DNA from: Methylococcus capsulatus
GTDB lineage: Bacteria; Pseudomonadota; Gammaproteobacteria; Methylococcales; Methylococcaceae
DNA: 64,000 nucleotides
Reading direction: 5' to 3'
Assembly: GCF_036864975.1 (NCBI RefSeq)
Contig: NZ_CP104311.1
Coordinates: 1,156,001-1,220,000, forward strand
Shown here: piece after piece, positions 1 through 7,606 of the stretch
Layout: each line of letters begins with the position of its first letter
Position numbering within the stretch: the first letter of the stretch is position 1
Notes under the pieces: generated by a model
What the model saw: the letters and a program-made list of their open reading frames with translations, nothing else
Databases searched by the model: none
Told to the model about the DNA's origin: nothing
Translations under genes and position numbers: made by a program

Positions 1-789
1 GTCAGAGAAGGGGATGGTTGGCGAATTCGTTGGCCGGATGGGGTAGGGAGCGACGAATCGGCAGGATTGCCGATTTGCGCGCCGAAGGCGCCCCTTGGGG
101 CGAGCGGCATGGATGTCGCGAGTGAATCTCCCCGTGTCTGCTTCGACGCGCGCACCGCCGAACAGAACCCTGAGATGGAGTGGATCACGCTGGAAGATCC
201 ACGCGCCCGCGCAGTCATCAGCGAGCTGCCGCGCTGCGTGGCGGGCCAGCCGCTGCCGATTGCAGCGGTGACCGGCCTGCCCGATACGGTGCATGGCGTG
301 TGGTCGCTGTGGGAGATCAGCATCAGCGCGTCCAATCTCTCCGAGAGCTTCAACCAGCGGCGATTCCTGCCCGTGTTTGTCACCGACGATGGCCGCGCCT
401 TCGTGCCGACCGCCAAGCGGATATGGGATTTGCTGCTGACCGAGAACGTGACGCTCGCACCAAAGGTCGAGGTGGAGAACGCCTTGGCCTGCTTCGAAAC
501 GTCGTTGGCTGCGGCCAAAGTGCAAGGGGAGAGGCTCTTCAGGGATCTGCTGGAGGAGCACCGCACCTGGCTCGCCGAAGAGCGCGAACGGGCGCGCTAC
601 GCCTTCGAGGCGCGTTACCAGGCGATCGGCCGCATAGGCCTTCCCGCGGTCAGGGAGCACCGCCGCAAACGGCTCGAAGCTGAGTTTGATGCGCGTATGG
701 CAGCGCTGGCGATTGCTGCAGCCTGCACGCCGGATCTCAACGCGGTGCTAATGCTTCGCATTGGTCACCCGGGAGGTGCGCCAGCATGA
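1..789 (+). CDS. C-terminal part of a BREX type 3 SNF2-type helicase (BrxHII-like), 5' end outside window
   Basis: The reading frame is open from the first base, so this is the end of a longer gene and not a 240-residue protein starting at the TTG at 67 (that codon lies inside a structured repeat). The visible part has no helicase motifs. It has a compact domain with RRFLPVFVTDDG and PTAKRIWDLLL, then a charged helical tail (EERERARYAFEARYQ), as I recall from C-terminal regions of large SNF2-family helicases. The helicase assignment rests mainly on position: known type 3 BREX operons end brxHII-pglZ-brxA, and a PglZ gene follows with a 4-bp overlap (ATGA at 786). A four-hairpin element sits in frame at 53-120. 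The catalytic part cannot be judged from here. Confidence 0.6.
   Translation, partial: VREGDGWRIRWPDGVGSDESAGLPICAPKAPLGASGMDVASESPRVCFDARTAEQNPEMEWITLEDPRARAVISELPRCVAGQPLPIAAVTGLPDTVHGVWSLWEISISASNLSESFNQRRFLPVFVTDDGRAFVPTAKRIWDLLLTENVTLAPKVEVENALACFETSLAAAKVQGERLFRDLLEEHRTWLAEERERARYAFEARYQAIGRIGLPAVREHRRKRLEAEFDARMAALAIAAACTPDLNAVLMLRIGHPGGAPA
53..120 (+). repeat. Four-hairpin structured repeat, copy 1 (inside brxHII-like gene)
   Basis: This is a diverged copy. Stem 1 is AATCGGC/GCCGATT (56-62 with 69-75). Stem 2 is GCGCC gaa GGCGC (79-91). Stem 3 is CCCC tt GGGG (91-100). Stem 4 is GCGGC atggat GTCGC (104-119) with one G-T pair. Its order and loop sizes match the clearer copies near 2850-3210, although the stem sequences differ. 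It is translated without a stop. Confidence 0.6.
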
Positions 790-3005
790 CTGCCTGGGTT
801 GACCGCATCCTCAAGGAGTTTCCCGTCGATCTGGCCCGGCTCTGGATCGTCGCCGACCCGGACGATGTGCTGCTGCAGAGCCAAGTGTTGTCGGGACTGC
901 GCGAGCGTGGCTTTGAGGTATTGCCCTTCGAGGACAGCATCACTTTCCGGGCGGAGTACGAAGAGCGCTATCGGGCGGCGTGGGATCGCGGTGAGCCGGG
1001 GCCATCCCGCGCCTTGATCCTGCATCTGCCCGGCACGAACGTCAGCGACTTGCCTTGGGACTACCTGCGTCAGGCACGGAAGCTCTCTTTAAGTCTCGCC
1101 GAGTTGCTCCCCAAGCTGAGCTATGCCGTGGTGAGGCAACTGGGTAGCGAGATGCTGCCCTCCTTGTTCGAAGCGCAGGCGCGGCACGCCCATCAAGCGC
1201 TGGGCGAAGCCGCGACCAAGGAGTTCGTGCTGACGCACATCTTTCGCATCAGCCCTCACCTGATCACGCGCCCGGAGGACTTTTGGCGTGAGCTCCTTCG
1301 TCTGCACTACCGCGAGGCGGCCCTTCCACCCGTGCTCGCGCAGCACGTGGGGCAAGTGGTCGGTGAGCATGACGCGTTGCGGACACCATCCCTGGCATCC
1401 GCCCCTGACGGGGCCGCCGTTCCGGCATCCCAATTCGCTCCCGGCGAATTGGTCAAAGGCATACCTATCGCCGAGTTGTTTGCAAACAAGAGCATCACCA
1501 TCCGTGTCGTGCAGGAAGCCTGGTTTCGCTATCTCACCAGGCTGGGAGTCACTGGAACCCGCACGGGTGAACCCACACCGCCCGATTACGTCGCAAAACT
1601 CGACCTGCCTTTCGACCACCATGACGTCCGCGTGATCGTCGACTCGATGTTCCTGGACGGCACGCTGCACCCGCTGGTGGTGCAGGGCGTGCCGGCCACC
1701 CTGCCGGAATGGGCCAAGGCCGGTGTCGTGCAGGACCCGGCGGCGATGCGGAACCTGGTACTCGAAGGCATCAAGAACCTGAAGGCGGAAATGCCGACCA
1801 TCGAGTCCCCACACCGCGACTGGACCCATTTCTCGCGTCGGCTCGGCGAAGTCATCTCGCGTTTTCATGGATTGGATGCGGCCCGGGCGGAAAGCATCAA
1901 GGACTCGATGCGAGACCTGGTTAGCTCTGCCGACGATTGCTTGCGTGAATGGGTAGGGAAGCATTACGCGGATCTATTGTCCTTGCCGGCCTTCACGCGG
2001 CCGATCATGGTCCACCACGTGCCACGGTATCTGGCGATGCGCCGAGGCAACGGTGAGGAGAAGATCGCGCTGCTGGTATTCGACGGGCTGGCCGTAGACC
2101 AGTGGATTCAGATCCGGGAGACCGTGATCAAACGGTCGCAACGGCTGATGTTCGACGAGAACGCCTGTTTTGCGTGGCTGCCAACCCTGACATCGGTGTC
2201 CCGGCAGGCGCTGTTCTCTGGCCTGCGCCCGCGCGAGTTCGCCGACAGCATCGAGTCAACTTCTCAGGAACCTGCGCAATGGAATCGGTTCTGGCAGGAC
2301 CATGGTCTTCGCGCAAACGAGGTTCTGTACCGCAAGTCAATCAAGCGCACCGATGACCTCCCCGCGCTTGAGGCAGCCCTGAGCAATCCGACTGTGAAGG
2401 TGGCCGGCCTCGTCGTGGACACCGTCGACGAGATCATCCATGGGGCGGTGCTCGGAAAGCGGGGCATTGCTGCCCAGATCGCTAGCTGGTGCGAGTCGGG
2501 CTTCGTGGATCGTCTGTTCTCGATGCTGCTGGACAACGGATTCCACGTCTACTGTACCTCCGACCACGGCAACGTTGAAGCGGTGGGCATTGGCCGCCCG
2601 AGCCAGGGAGTCGCGTCGGAACTGCGCGGGGAGCGCGTCAGGACCTATCGCAGCGAGGCTGTGATTGCGGAGACGGCGGCCGCCAATCCGGAGACCTTCC
2701 GTCTGAATGTCGCTGGACTACCGGCGAACTTCATGCCGCTATTCGCAGGAGGGCGGGGGGCGTTTGTGCCGAAGGAGACCCAAGTCGTGGTTCACGGCGG
2801 CATCTCCGTGGAGGAGCTGATCGTGCCCTTCGTCAAAGTGAGTTATGTGACAAATCTGCCTGGAACAGATTTGGACAGCCGCCAGGCTGGCCCCGAAGGG
2901 GTGGCCTCCAGGGATGGAGTCCGCACCAGTTCGCCGGGAGCGAACTTGGACCGCCGAGCGGCGGGTCCCGGAGGGACGGACTCCAGGGATGGAGTCCGCA
3001 ATTGA
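786..3005 (+). CDS. pglZ: BREX type 3 PglZ (alkaline-phosphatase-fold protein)
   Basis: PglZ proteins are core components of BREX phage defence; they have an alkaline-phosphatase-like fold and are required for BREX activity. The 739-residue product has the expected landmarks: KIALLVFDGLAVDQW near residue 426-440, YCTSDHGN near 589-596 (Asp and His of the metal site), and VVHGGISVEELIVPFVKV near the natural C-terminus. The ATG at 786 overlaps the upstream stop. Two regions look inserted. Residues about 199-222 are encoded by a reverse-oriented copy of the four-hairpin repeat. The last about 50 residues, after FVKVSYVTN, are encoded by two further copies, so the tail is probably not native. The gene remains open, so it may still be functional. 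Confidence 0.85.
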   Translation: MTAWVDRILKEFPVDLARLWIVADPDDVLLQSQVLSGLRERGFEVLPFEDSITFRAEYEERYRAAWDRGEPGPSRALILHLPGTNVSDLPWDYLRQARKLSLSLAELLPKLSYAVVRQLGSEMLPSLFEAQARHAHQALGEAATKEFVLTHIFRISPHLITRPEDFWRELLRLHYREAALPPVLAQHVGQVVGEHDALRTPSLASAPDGAAVPASQFAPGELVKGIPIAELFANKSITIRVVQEAWFRYLTRLGVTGTRTGEPTPPDYVAKLDLPFDHHDVRVIVDSMFLDGTLHPLVVQGVPATLPEWAKAGVVQDPAAMRNLVLEGIKNLKAEMPTIESPHRDWTHFSRRLGEVISRFHGLDAARAESIKDSMRDLVSSADDCLREWVGKHYADLLSLPAFTRPIMVHHVPRYLAMRRGNGEEKIALLVFDGLAVDQWIQIRETVIKRSQRLMFDENACFAWLPTLTSVSRQALFSGLRPREFADSIESTSQEPAQWNRFWQDHGLRANEVLYRKSIKRTDDLPALEAALSNPTVKVAGLVVDTVDEIIHGAVLGKRGIAAQIASWCESGFVDRLFSMLLDNGFHVYCTSDHGNVEAVGIGRPSQGVASELRGERVRTYRSEAVIAETAAANPETFRLNVAGLPANFMPLFAGGRGAFVPKETQVVVHGGISVEELIVPFVKVSYVTNLPGTDLDSRQAGPEGVASRDGVRTSSPGANLDRRAAGPGGTDSRDGVRN
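1381..1451 (-). repeat. Four-hairpin structured repeat, copy 2 (inside pglZ, reverse orientation)
   Basis: Read on the minus strand the order is stem 1 CAATTCGC cggga GCGAATTG, stem 2 GCCG gaa CGGC, stem 3 CCCC gtca GGGG, stem 4 GGATGCC agggat GGTGTCC. The stem 4 pairs include two G-T wobbles that exist only on this strand, which suggests that the element-sense strand is the one that folds. It is inserted in frame in pglZ and adds about 24 codons. Confidence 0.8.
2852..2924 (+). repeat. Four-hairpin structured repeat, copy 3 (pglZ C-terminal end)
   Basis: Stem 1 is AAATCTG/CAGATTT (2852-2858 with 2866-2872). Stem 2 is AGCC gcca GGCT (2877-2888). Stem 3 is CCCC gaa GGGG (2891-2901). Stem 4 is GGCCTCC agggat GGAGTCC (2903-2922, one mismatch). 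It begins directly after the last PglZ-like residues. Confidence 0.85.
2928..3000 (+). repeat. Four-hairpin structured repeat, copy 4 (pglZ C-terminal end)
   Basis: Stem 1 is AGTTCGC cggga GCGAACT (2928-2946). Stem 2 is CCGCC gagc GGCGG (2951-2964). Stem 3 is GTCCC gga GGGAC (2965-2977). Stem 4 is GGACTCC agggat GGAGTCC (2978-2997). All stems are perfect. The pglZ stop lies five bases after the element. Confidence 0.9.
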
Positions 3006-3170
3006 ATCGAATGACGCCGTCAGCACCGCACAAATCCGCCGGGAGCGGATTTGGACCGCCGAGCGGCGGGTCCCGGAGGGACGGACTCCAGGGATGGAGT
3101 CCGCAATTGAATCGAATGACGCCGTCAGCACCGCACAAATCCGCCGGGAGCGGATTTGGACCGCCGAACG
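2946..3170 (+). repeat. 105-bp in-frame tandem repeat at the pglZ/brxA junction
   Basis: Sequence from about 2946 recurs with a period of 105 bases at about 3051 and again, partly, at about 3156. Each unit carries most of a four-hairpin element plus the spacer that contains the pglZ stop, TTG and ATG codons (ATG at 3011 and at 3116). The period is 35 codons, so the brxA-like frame stays open and its N-terminus contains the same 35-residue unit about 1.7 times. The spacers at 2998-3031 and 3103-3136 are identical, which indicates a recent duplication. Confidence 0.85.
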
Positions 3171-3904
3171 GCGGGCCGCTCAGCGGTGGCGCCCAGGGAG
3201 GGGCGCCGCAAATTGGTTTCGACCGCTTCATACCGCTCGAATGGGCGGCTGCGGCGCTCAGGGTGCGTGCAGGACTCGGCACGCTCGATGAGCTGAACAC
3301 GTTGCTGGACGCTGCAGATTTGGGTGTCGCAGCACGAAAGAAGACACGGACCGTACTGAATCGGTTGTGGCTTGCGCCACGCCACGAACTCGCTGACTTC
3401 GCCGAGCGTGGCGTCGCAATCTTCAAGGCCGACTCGAGCGTCCCTATCGCTGCTCTGACCTGGGGCATGGCCATTGCCACCTATCCGTTCTTCGGCAAGG
3501 TGGCGGAGCTGGTGGGGCGCCTCTCGGCGCTGCAGGGTGATTGTGCTTCGGCGGAAGTCCATCGCCGAATGAGCGAAATCTATGGCGAGCGTGAAGGCAC
3601 CTACCGGATGACCAACATGGTGCTGCAGTCGCAGGCGAGCTGGGGCGCAATCGAGCGAGTAGAAAAGGGAAAGCGCTTGGCGCGATTGCAGCCCGTCATC
3701 GTGAGCAACGAAGAGGCAGTCTGCTGGCTGATTGAAGCGGCGCTCCGTTACGTGGGCAAAGTGGTATCCGTTCCGACACTATCGTCGTTGGCTGTGCTAT
3801 ATCCTTTTGTGCTGGACCAGCCACTGGGGTACCTTGCGTCAAAGAGCCCAAACCTGGAAGTAAGGCCAGAGGGGGTAGGAAATCAGTGTGTGGGTTTACC
3901 TTAA
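3011..3904 (+). CDS. brxA: BrxA-like protein (NusB-fold family) of BREX type 3, N-terminus rebuilt by repeats
   Basis: BrxA is a small helical DNA-binding BREX protein; in type 3 systems its gene follows pglZ. The conserved-looking part starts around IGFDRFIPLEWAAAALRV and includes RRMSEIYGEREGTYRM and MVLQSQASWGAI, which resemble the family's YG-R and WG positions. I assign it by this pattern and by gene order. About 70 N-terminal residues come from repeat copies 5 and 6. The ATG at 3011 is chosen, but a TTG at 3002 overlapping the pglZ stop and an ATG at 3116 are alternatives. The native protein probably began with a few residues before IGFDRF. It ends at 3904, just before a degraded gene. 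Confidence 0.6.
   Translation: MTPSAPHKSAGSGFGPPSGGSRRDGLQGWSPQLNRMTPSAPHKSAGSGFGPPNGGPLSGGAQGGAPQIGFDRFIPLEWAAAALRVRAGLGTLDELNTLLDAADLGVAARKKTRTVLNRLWLAPRHELADFAERGVAIFKADSSVPIAALTWGMAIATYPFFGKVAELVGRLSALQGDCASAEVHRRMSEIYGEREGTYRMTNMVLQSQASWGAIERVEKGKRLARLQPVIVSNEEAVCWLIEAALRYVGKVVSVPTLSSLAVLYPFVLDQPLGYLASKSPNLEVRPEGVGNQCVGLP
3032..3104 (+). repeat. Four-hairpin structured repeat, copy 5 (brxA-like 5' region)
   Basis: Stem 1 is AAATCCGC cggga GCGGATTT (3032-3052). The rest matches copy 4 base for base, including stem 4 GGACTCC agggat GGAGTCC (3083-3102). It is translated in the brxA-like frame, a different frame from the pglZ copies. Confidence 0.9.
3137..3211 (+). repeat. Four-hairpin structured repeat, copy 6 (brxA-like 5' region)
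   Basis: Stem 1 is the same as in copy 5. Stem 2 is CCGCC gaac GGCGG (3161-3174). Stem 3 is changed on both sides to CCGC tca GCGG (3176-3186). Stem 4 is changed on both sides to GGCGCCC agggag GGGCGCC (3188-3207). The paired changes keep perfect stems, which is direct evidence that base pairing is maintained. Confidence 0.9.
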
Positions 3905-3929
3905 ACTTTTTAGAAATCCAATGACATCA

Positions 3930-4335
3930 ATGACTCTCTCCTTACACGTCCTTCCTTACACGTCCTTTCCGCCGTCCACTGGGTCGGCGGAATGTTTTTC
4001 GCGCATCAGGTTTTGCGCCCCGTCACCGCCGGCTTGCTGCGGACGCCATCGTCCTGCTGTTCCTCACCGGCTTCGGGTTGATCCATGCCTATGGTGGGCT
4101 CAGGCAGATGGGGTGGCCGGTACCCCTGATGTTGCTCATCGCTCTTACCATGACCGTGATTTTCGGAGTGCTCTATGCCAAGCCGTACAAGGTATTGAAA
4201 GCCGCGGTGGCTGCGGAGGACTGGGCGAAGGGGGCGGAAGCCCTGGGCATGATCCGCCGTCTGGTCGGCATCAATCTGGTCCTCGGACTGCTCACCGTGG
4301 TGGTGGCGAGCGGCGGAAGTGTCTTGCCGATTTGA
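3930..4335 (+). pseudogene. CopD-like integral membrane protein, frameshifted remnant
   Basis: Three pieces in two other frames rebuild one membrane protein: MTLSLHVL (from ATG 3930), then SAVHWVGGMFFAHQVLRP (3968-4021), then AIVLLFLTGFGLIHAYGG onward to the stop at 4335. The first break is a 14-bp tandem duplication of CCTTACACGTCCTT (3940-3953 and 3954-3967). The second is a frame change near 4035-4050, where I would expect about 20 more residues, so bases seem to be missing. The pieces resemble the short CopD-like family (HxxWVGGMFF motif, four membrane segments). An internal start at 4078 could still give an 85-residue product with two membrane segments, but I regard the gene as dead. Confidence 0.7.
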
Positions 4336-4338
4336 GGC

Positions 4339-5169
4339 TCAGAGGTTTCTCGCCGCCGCGATGACCTCGTAAGCCTTGCGGATCTGCTGGGTTTTCTCGT
4401 TGGCGATGCGCACCATTTCTTCGGGCATTCCCTTGGCGAGCAGCTTGTCCGGGTGATGCCGGCTGATGAGCTTGCGGTAGGCGCGTTTGATTTCCTCGGT
4501 GCCGGCCGATGCCTCGATGCCGAGCATGGCGTAGGCGTCTTCCAGCGTATCCTCGCGGCGGCGCGGCGGCACGCTCCGGTGGCCTCCGTAGGAAGAATTT
4601 TGATAGGCGCGGGCGAAGCGTATCGCCGCGTCCAGGCGTCCCTTCATGGCGTGATACTCGAAGCGCGAAATGCGGAGCTGGTCGCAAATGCCGATCAGGA
4701 CGCGTTCCTCGGCCAGGTTGACGGGGCCATCGGCGAAGGCGGCTTCGAGCTGGATTTCCAGAAAAATCCGGATCAGGGCGTAGCGGCGATGGCATTCCTT
4801 GCGGAATTGCTCGACCGCTTCCCGGAGCGGGAAATCCGGCTGCTTGCCACGAGTGAAGAGGTCGATGGCGGTGCGGCGCATGCCTTCGGACAGGTCCATG
4901 CGGTTCATCACCGTCCGCGCCACGGTGATTTCGGCCTCGGACACCCGGCCGTCGGCCCTGGCGACATGGCCCATCACCGAGAACGTGGCGGTGAAGAAGG
5001 CCATCTGGATGCGGTGCTGGGCGCCGGGCGACAGGTCGGATTCGATCTGGGCGTACTTGTCCTTGCCGCCGTCCAGCTTGTGGCCGATGGCGGCGCCCAG
5101 CAAGCCGCCGAGCGGACCGCCGAGCAGAAAGCCGAAGGTGCCTCCCAAGATTTTACCGAGCCAGCTCAC
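4339..5169 (-). CDS. djlA: DjlA-like membrane-anchored DnaJ co-chaperone
   Basis: The 276-residue product starts with a glycine-rich membrane segment (GKILGGTFGFLLGGPLGG), continues with a TerB-like helical domain (about residues 50-180, containing DGRVSEAEI and DGPVNLAEERVL) and ends in a J domain with the invariant HPD in RKLISRHHPDKLL (about 240). This is the DjlA architecture: a J-protein that activates DnaK from the inner membrane. It converges with the CopD-like remnant and is divergent from purC. Confidence 0.9.
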   Translation of the reverse strand: MSWLGKILGGTFGFLLGGPLGGLLGAAIGHKLDGGKDKYAQIESDLSPGAQHRIQMAFFTATFSVMGHVARADGRVSEAEITVARTVMNRMDLSEGMRRTAIDLFTRGKQPDFPLREAVEQFRKECHRRYALIRIFLEIQLEAAFADGPVNLAEERVLIGICDQLRISRFEYHAMKGRLDAAIRFARAYQNSSYGGHRSVPPRRREDTLEDAYAMLGIEASAGTEEIKRAYRKLISRHHPDKLLAKGMPEEMVRIANEKTQQIRKAYEVIAAARNL

Positions 5170-5256
5170 CTGAAAAACCGTCCCTCGATACTTGCCATAA
5201 ATCTTTACACCTTACATGATTGATGTTTGTCCTTAAAGTCTGGAAGAGTCAGCTCG

Positions 5257-6150
5257 ATGACCGCCCCTGAGACATTGTTCGAATCCAGCCTGTCTTCACT
5301 GCGGCTGAAAGCGCGGGGAAAAGTGCGCGATATCTACGAGGCCGGCGACGATCTGATGCTGATCGTCACGACGGACCGGCTGTCGGCGTTTGACGTCATT
5401 CTACCCGACCCCATTCCCGGCAAGGGTCGTGTCTTGACCCGTCTCTCGCGATTCTGGTTCGACCGGTTGAAGGACCGGGTGCCCAACCACCTTTCCGCGA
5501 CGCCGCTGGCGGCGGTGCTGCCCGATGCGGCCGAGCGTGGGCAGGTCGAGGGCAGGGCCATGGTGGTCAAGCGCCTTAAGCCGTTGCCGGTGGAAGCCGT
5601 GGTGCGGGGTTATCTCATCGGCTCGGGCTGGAAGGACTATCAGCGCAGCGGCTCCGTGTGCGGCATCGTGCTGCCGCCGGGGCTGCGGCTGGCCGAGCGG
5701 CTGCCGGAAGCGTTGTTCACGCCGTCCACCAAGGCCGAAATGGGCTCACACGACGAAAACATCGGGTTCGACCAGGTGGTCGGCCTGATCGGGCGGGAAC
5801 TGGCCGAACGGATGCGCGAGGTGGCCCTGGGGCTGTACCGGGAAGCGGCGGCCTATGCGCTGGAACGCGGCATCATCATCGCTGATACCAAGTTCGAATT
5901 CGGGGTGGACGAGGGTGGTGTGTTGCACTGGATCGACGAGGCCCTGACCCCGGATTCCTCGCGGTTCTGGCCGGCCGACGGCTACCACCCTGGGATCAGC
6001 CCGCCGAGCTTCGATAAGCAGTTCGTGCGCGATTACCTGGAGACGCTGGACTGGGACAAGAAGCCGCCGGCGCCCCATTTGCCCCCGGACATCCTGGCCC
6101 GCACCGCGGAAAAATACCGGGAGGCGGAGCGGCGCCTGACCGGCGAATGA
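5257..6150 (+). CDS. purC: Phosphoribosylaminoimidazole-succinocarboxamide (SAICAR) synthase
   Basis: PurC joins aspartate to CAIR in purine synthesis, using ATP. The 297-residue protein has [20 protein letters not shown] with [17 protein letters not shown] at the N-terminus, [15 protein letters not shown] in the middle and IADTKFEFG with [15 protein letters not shown] near the end, all standard for the family. The length fits the longer, yeast-Ade1-like form. I take ATG 5257 because GGAAGAG lies 8 bases upstream; an in-frame TTG at 5227 would add ten residues without family support. It converges with cca (20-bp gap). Confidence 0.95.
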   Translation: MTAPETLFESSLSSLRLKARGKVRDIYEAGDDLMLIVTTDRLSAFDVILPDPIPGKGRVLTRLSRFWFDRLKDRVPNHLSATPLAAVLPDAAERGQVEGRAMVVKRLKPLPVEAVVRGYLIGSGWKDYQRSGSVCGIVLPPGLRLAERLPEALFTPSTKAEMGSHDENIGFDQVVGLIGRELAERMREVALGLYREAAAYALERGIIIADTKFEFGVDEGGVLHWIDEALTPDSSRFWPADGYHPGISPPSFDKQFVRDYLETLDWDKKPPAPHLPPDILARTAEKYREAERRLTGE

Positions 6151-6170
6151 CACGAAGTCATGCAGCGAAC

Positions 6171-7436
6171 TCACTTCCCGCTGTCCGGCGGGAGAGGAAG
6201 GCGATCGTCGGACGGCGCGGCCCGGAGCCGCCGCACCGCGGCGATGCGCAGTTGCCGCAAGGCCCGTCCGAACGCCGGACCCTGCAGCCTTTGTTCGATC
6301 AGCGGACGGCTGTCCACCGAGACGGCTGCGCGACGCGCCTGCCGCAGCCACTCGGCCTGAGGATAGGGCCGCTCCTCGAAGCCGGCCCGGCCTCTGGCGT
6401 CCGCCTCGCAGGCGTGCAGGAAGGGTTCCAGCGTGTCGTCGTGACGCTTGAGCGCGCCCAGCCGGTCCAGCAGATCGACCAGGGTCGAGGTACGCAGCTC
6501 CAACCCCCGGTGGCAGAGACCGTGGTAGCGCATTACCTTTTCCGCCAGGCGGCGGTAGGCGTTGGGTGCACGGAATCGGTCGCACAGCGTGTTCAGGGCG
6601 TCGAGCCCGAGGCGCTCGTGGCCGCGGTGGCTGGGCCAGAGTTCCGGCGGCGTGAGCGCCTTGCCGAGGTCGTGGGTCAGGGCGGCGAAACGTGCGGAAG
6701 GGTCGGCGGTGAGGCGCGCGGCCTGGTCCAATACCATCAGCGTGTGTACACCGGTGTCGATCTCCGGATGATGCTGCGGCGGCTGGGGCACCCCGAACAG
6801 CCGCTCGATTTCCGGGAACAGCCGTTCCAGGGCCCCGCACTCGCGCAGGGTCCGGAAGAAGGCCGAGGGTGCCGGCTCGGCCAGTGCCTTGGCGAGTTCG
6901 GCCCAGACCCGTTCCGGCACCAGGGCGTCAACCTCGCCGGCCTCGGTCATGCGCCGCATTTCCGTCCGGGTTTCCGGCGCCACACGGAAACCGAGCGGCG
7001 CCAGCCGGGCCATGAAGCGGGCAACGCGCAGGATGCGCACCGGATCTTCGGCGAAAGCGGGAGAGACGTGCCGTAGCAGCCGCGCTTCCAGGTCGCGCCG
7101 GCCGCCGAAGGGATCGACGAGCCGGCCGTCGGCCGTTTCCGCCATGGCGTTGATGGTGAGGTCGCGCCGTTCCAGGTCCTGCTCCAGTGTGACATCGGGT
7201 TCGGCATGCACCACGAAGCCGCGGTAACCCGGCGCGGTCTTGCGCTCGGTACGGGCGAGCGCATACTCCTCATGGGTTTGAGGGTGCAGGAACACCGGGA
7301 AGTCGCGACCTACGGGGCGGAAGCCGCGCGCGATCATGGCCTCGGGCGACTCGCCTACCACCACCCAGTCGCGCTCGCGGACCGGCAGGCCGAGCAGGCG
7401 GTCGCGGACGGCGCCGCCGACCAGAAAGGCTTTCAT
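6171..7436 (-). CDS. cca: Multifunctional CCA tRNA nucleotidyltransferase
   Basis: The enzyme adds or repairs the 3'-CCA of tRNAs. The 421-residue product opens with the nucleotidyltransferase motif [13 protein letters not shown] and RERDWVVVG, followed by [10 protein letters not shown] and [17 protein letters not shown]-terminal HD domain is visible ([10 protein letters not shown], and [10 protein letters not shown]), which in this bacterial subgroup carries phosphatase and phosphodiesterase activity. The length matches the gammaproteobacterial family (about 410). Confidence 0.95.
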   Translation of the reverse strand: MKAFLVGGAVRDRLLGLPVRERDWVVVGESPEAMIARGFRPVGRDFPVFLHPQTHEEYALARTERKTAPGYRGFVVHAEPDVTLEQDLERRDLTINAMAETADGRLVDPFGGRRDLEARLLRHVSPAFAEDPVRILRVARFMARLAPLGFRVAPETRTEMRRMTEAGEVDALVPERVWAELAKALAEPAPSAFFRTLRECGALERLFPEIERLFGVPQPPQHHPEIDTGVHTLMVLDQAARLTADPSARFAALTHDLGKALTPPELWPSHRGHERLGLDALNTLCDRFRAPNAYRRLAEKVMRYHGLCHRGLELRTSTLVDLLDRLGALKRHDDTLEPFLHACEADARGRAGFEERPYPQAEWLRQARRAAVSVDSRPLIEQRLQGPAFGRALRQLRIAAVRRLRAAPSDDRLPLPPDSGK

Positions 7437-7606
7437 CGGCTCGACTCGTAAGGATTCAACCTAAATCCGCAGTTGGATGGCTCGGAAAGGCGGCTGGCCC
7501 TCATCACCGGCCCGTCTCCCAGAGGAAGAACGGATCCGGCCTCTCTCTCCGATTCAATCGCTTTTCCCATGCTCGAGGTTCGTTCCAGCACGGCTACAAG
7601 AGTGAT

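Noticed and set aside
67-789. TTG at 67 as a true gene start
   Set aside because: The frame is open to the left edge and the codon is inside a hairpin repeat, so the gene continues outside the window.
2852-3211. CRISPR array
   Set aside because: The units are 70-75 bp with internal hairpins and a 105-bp period; spacers are identical and there is no cas gene.
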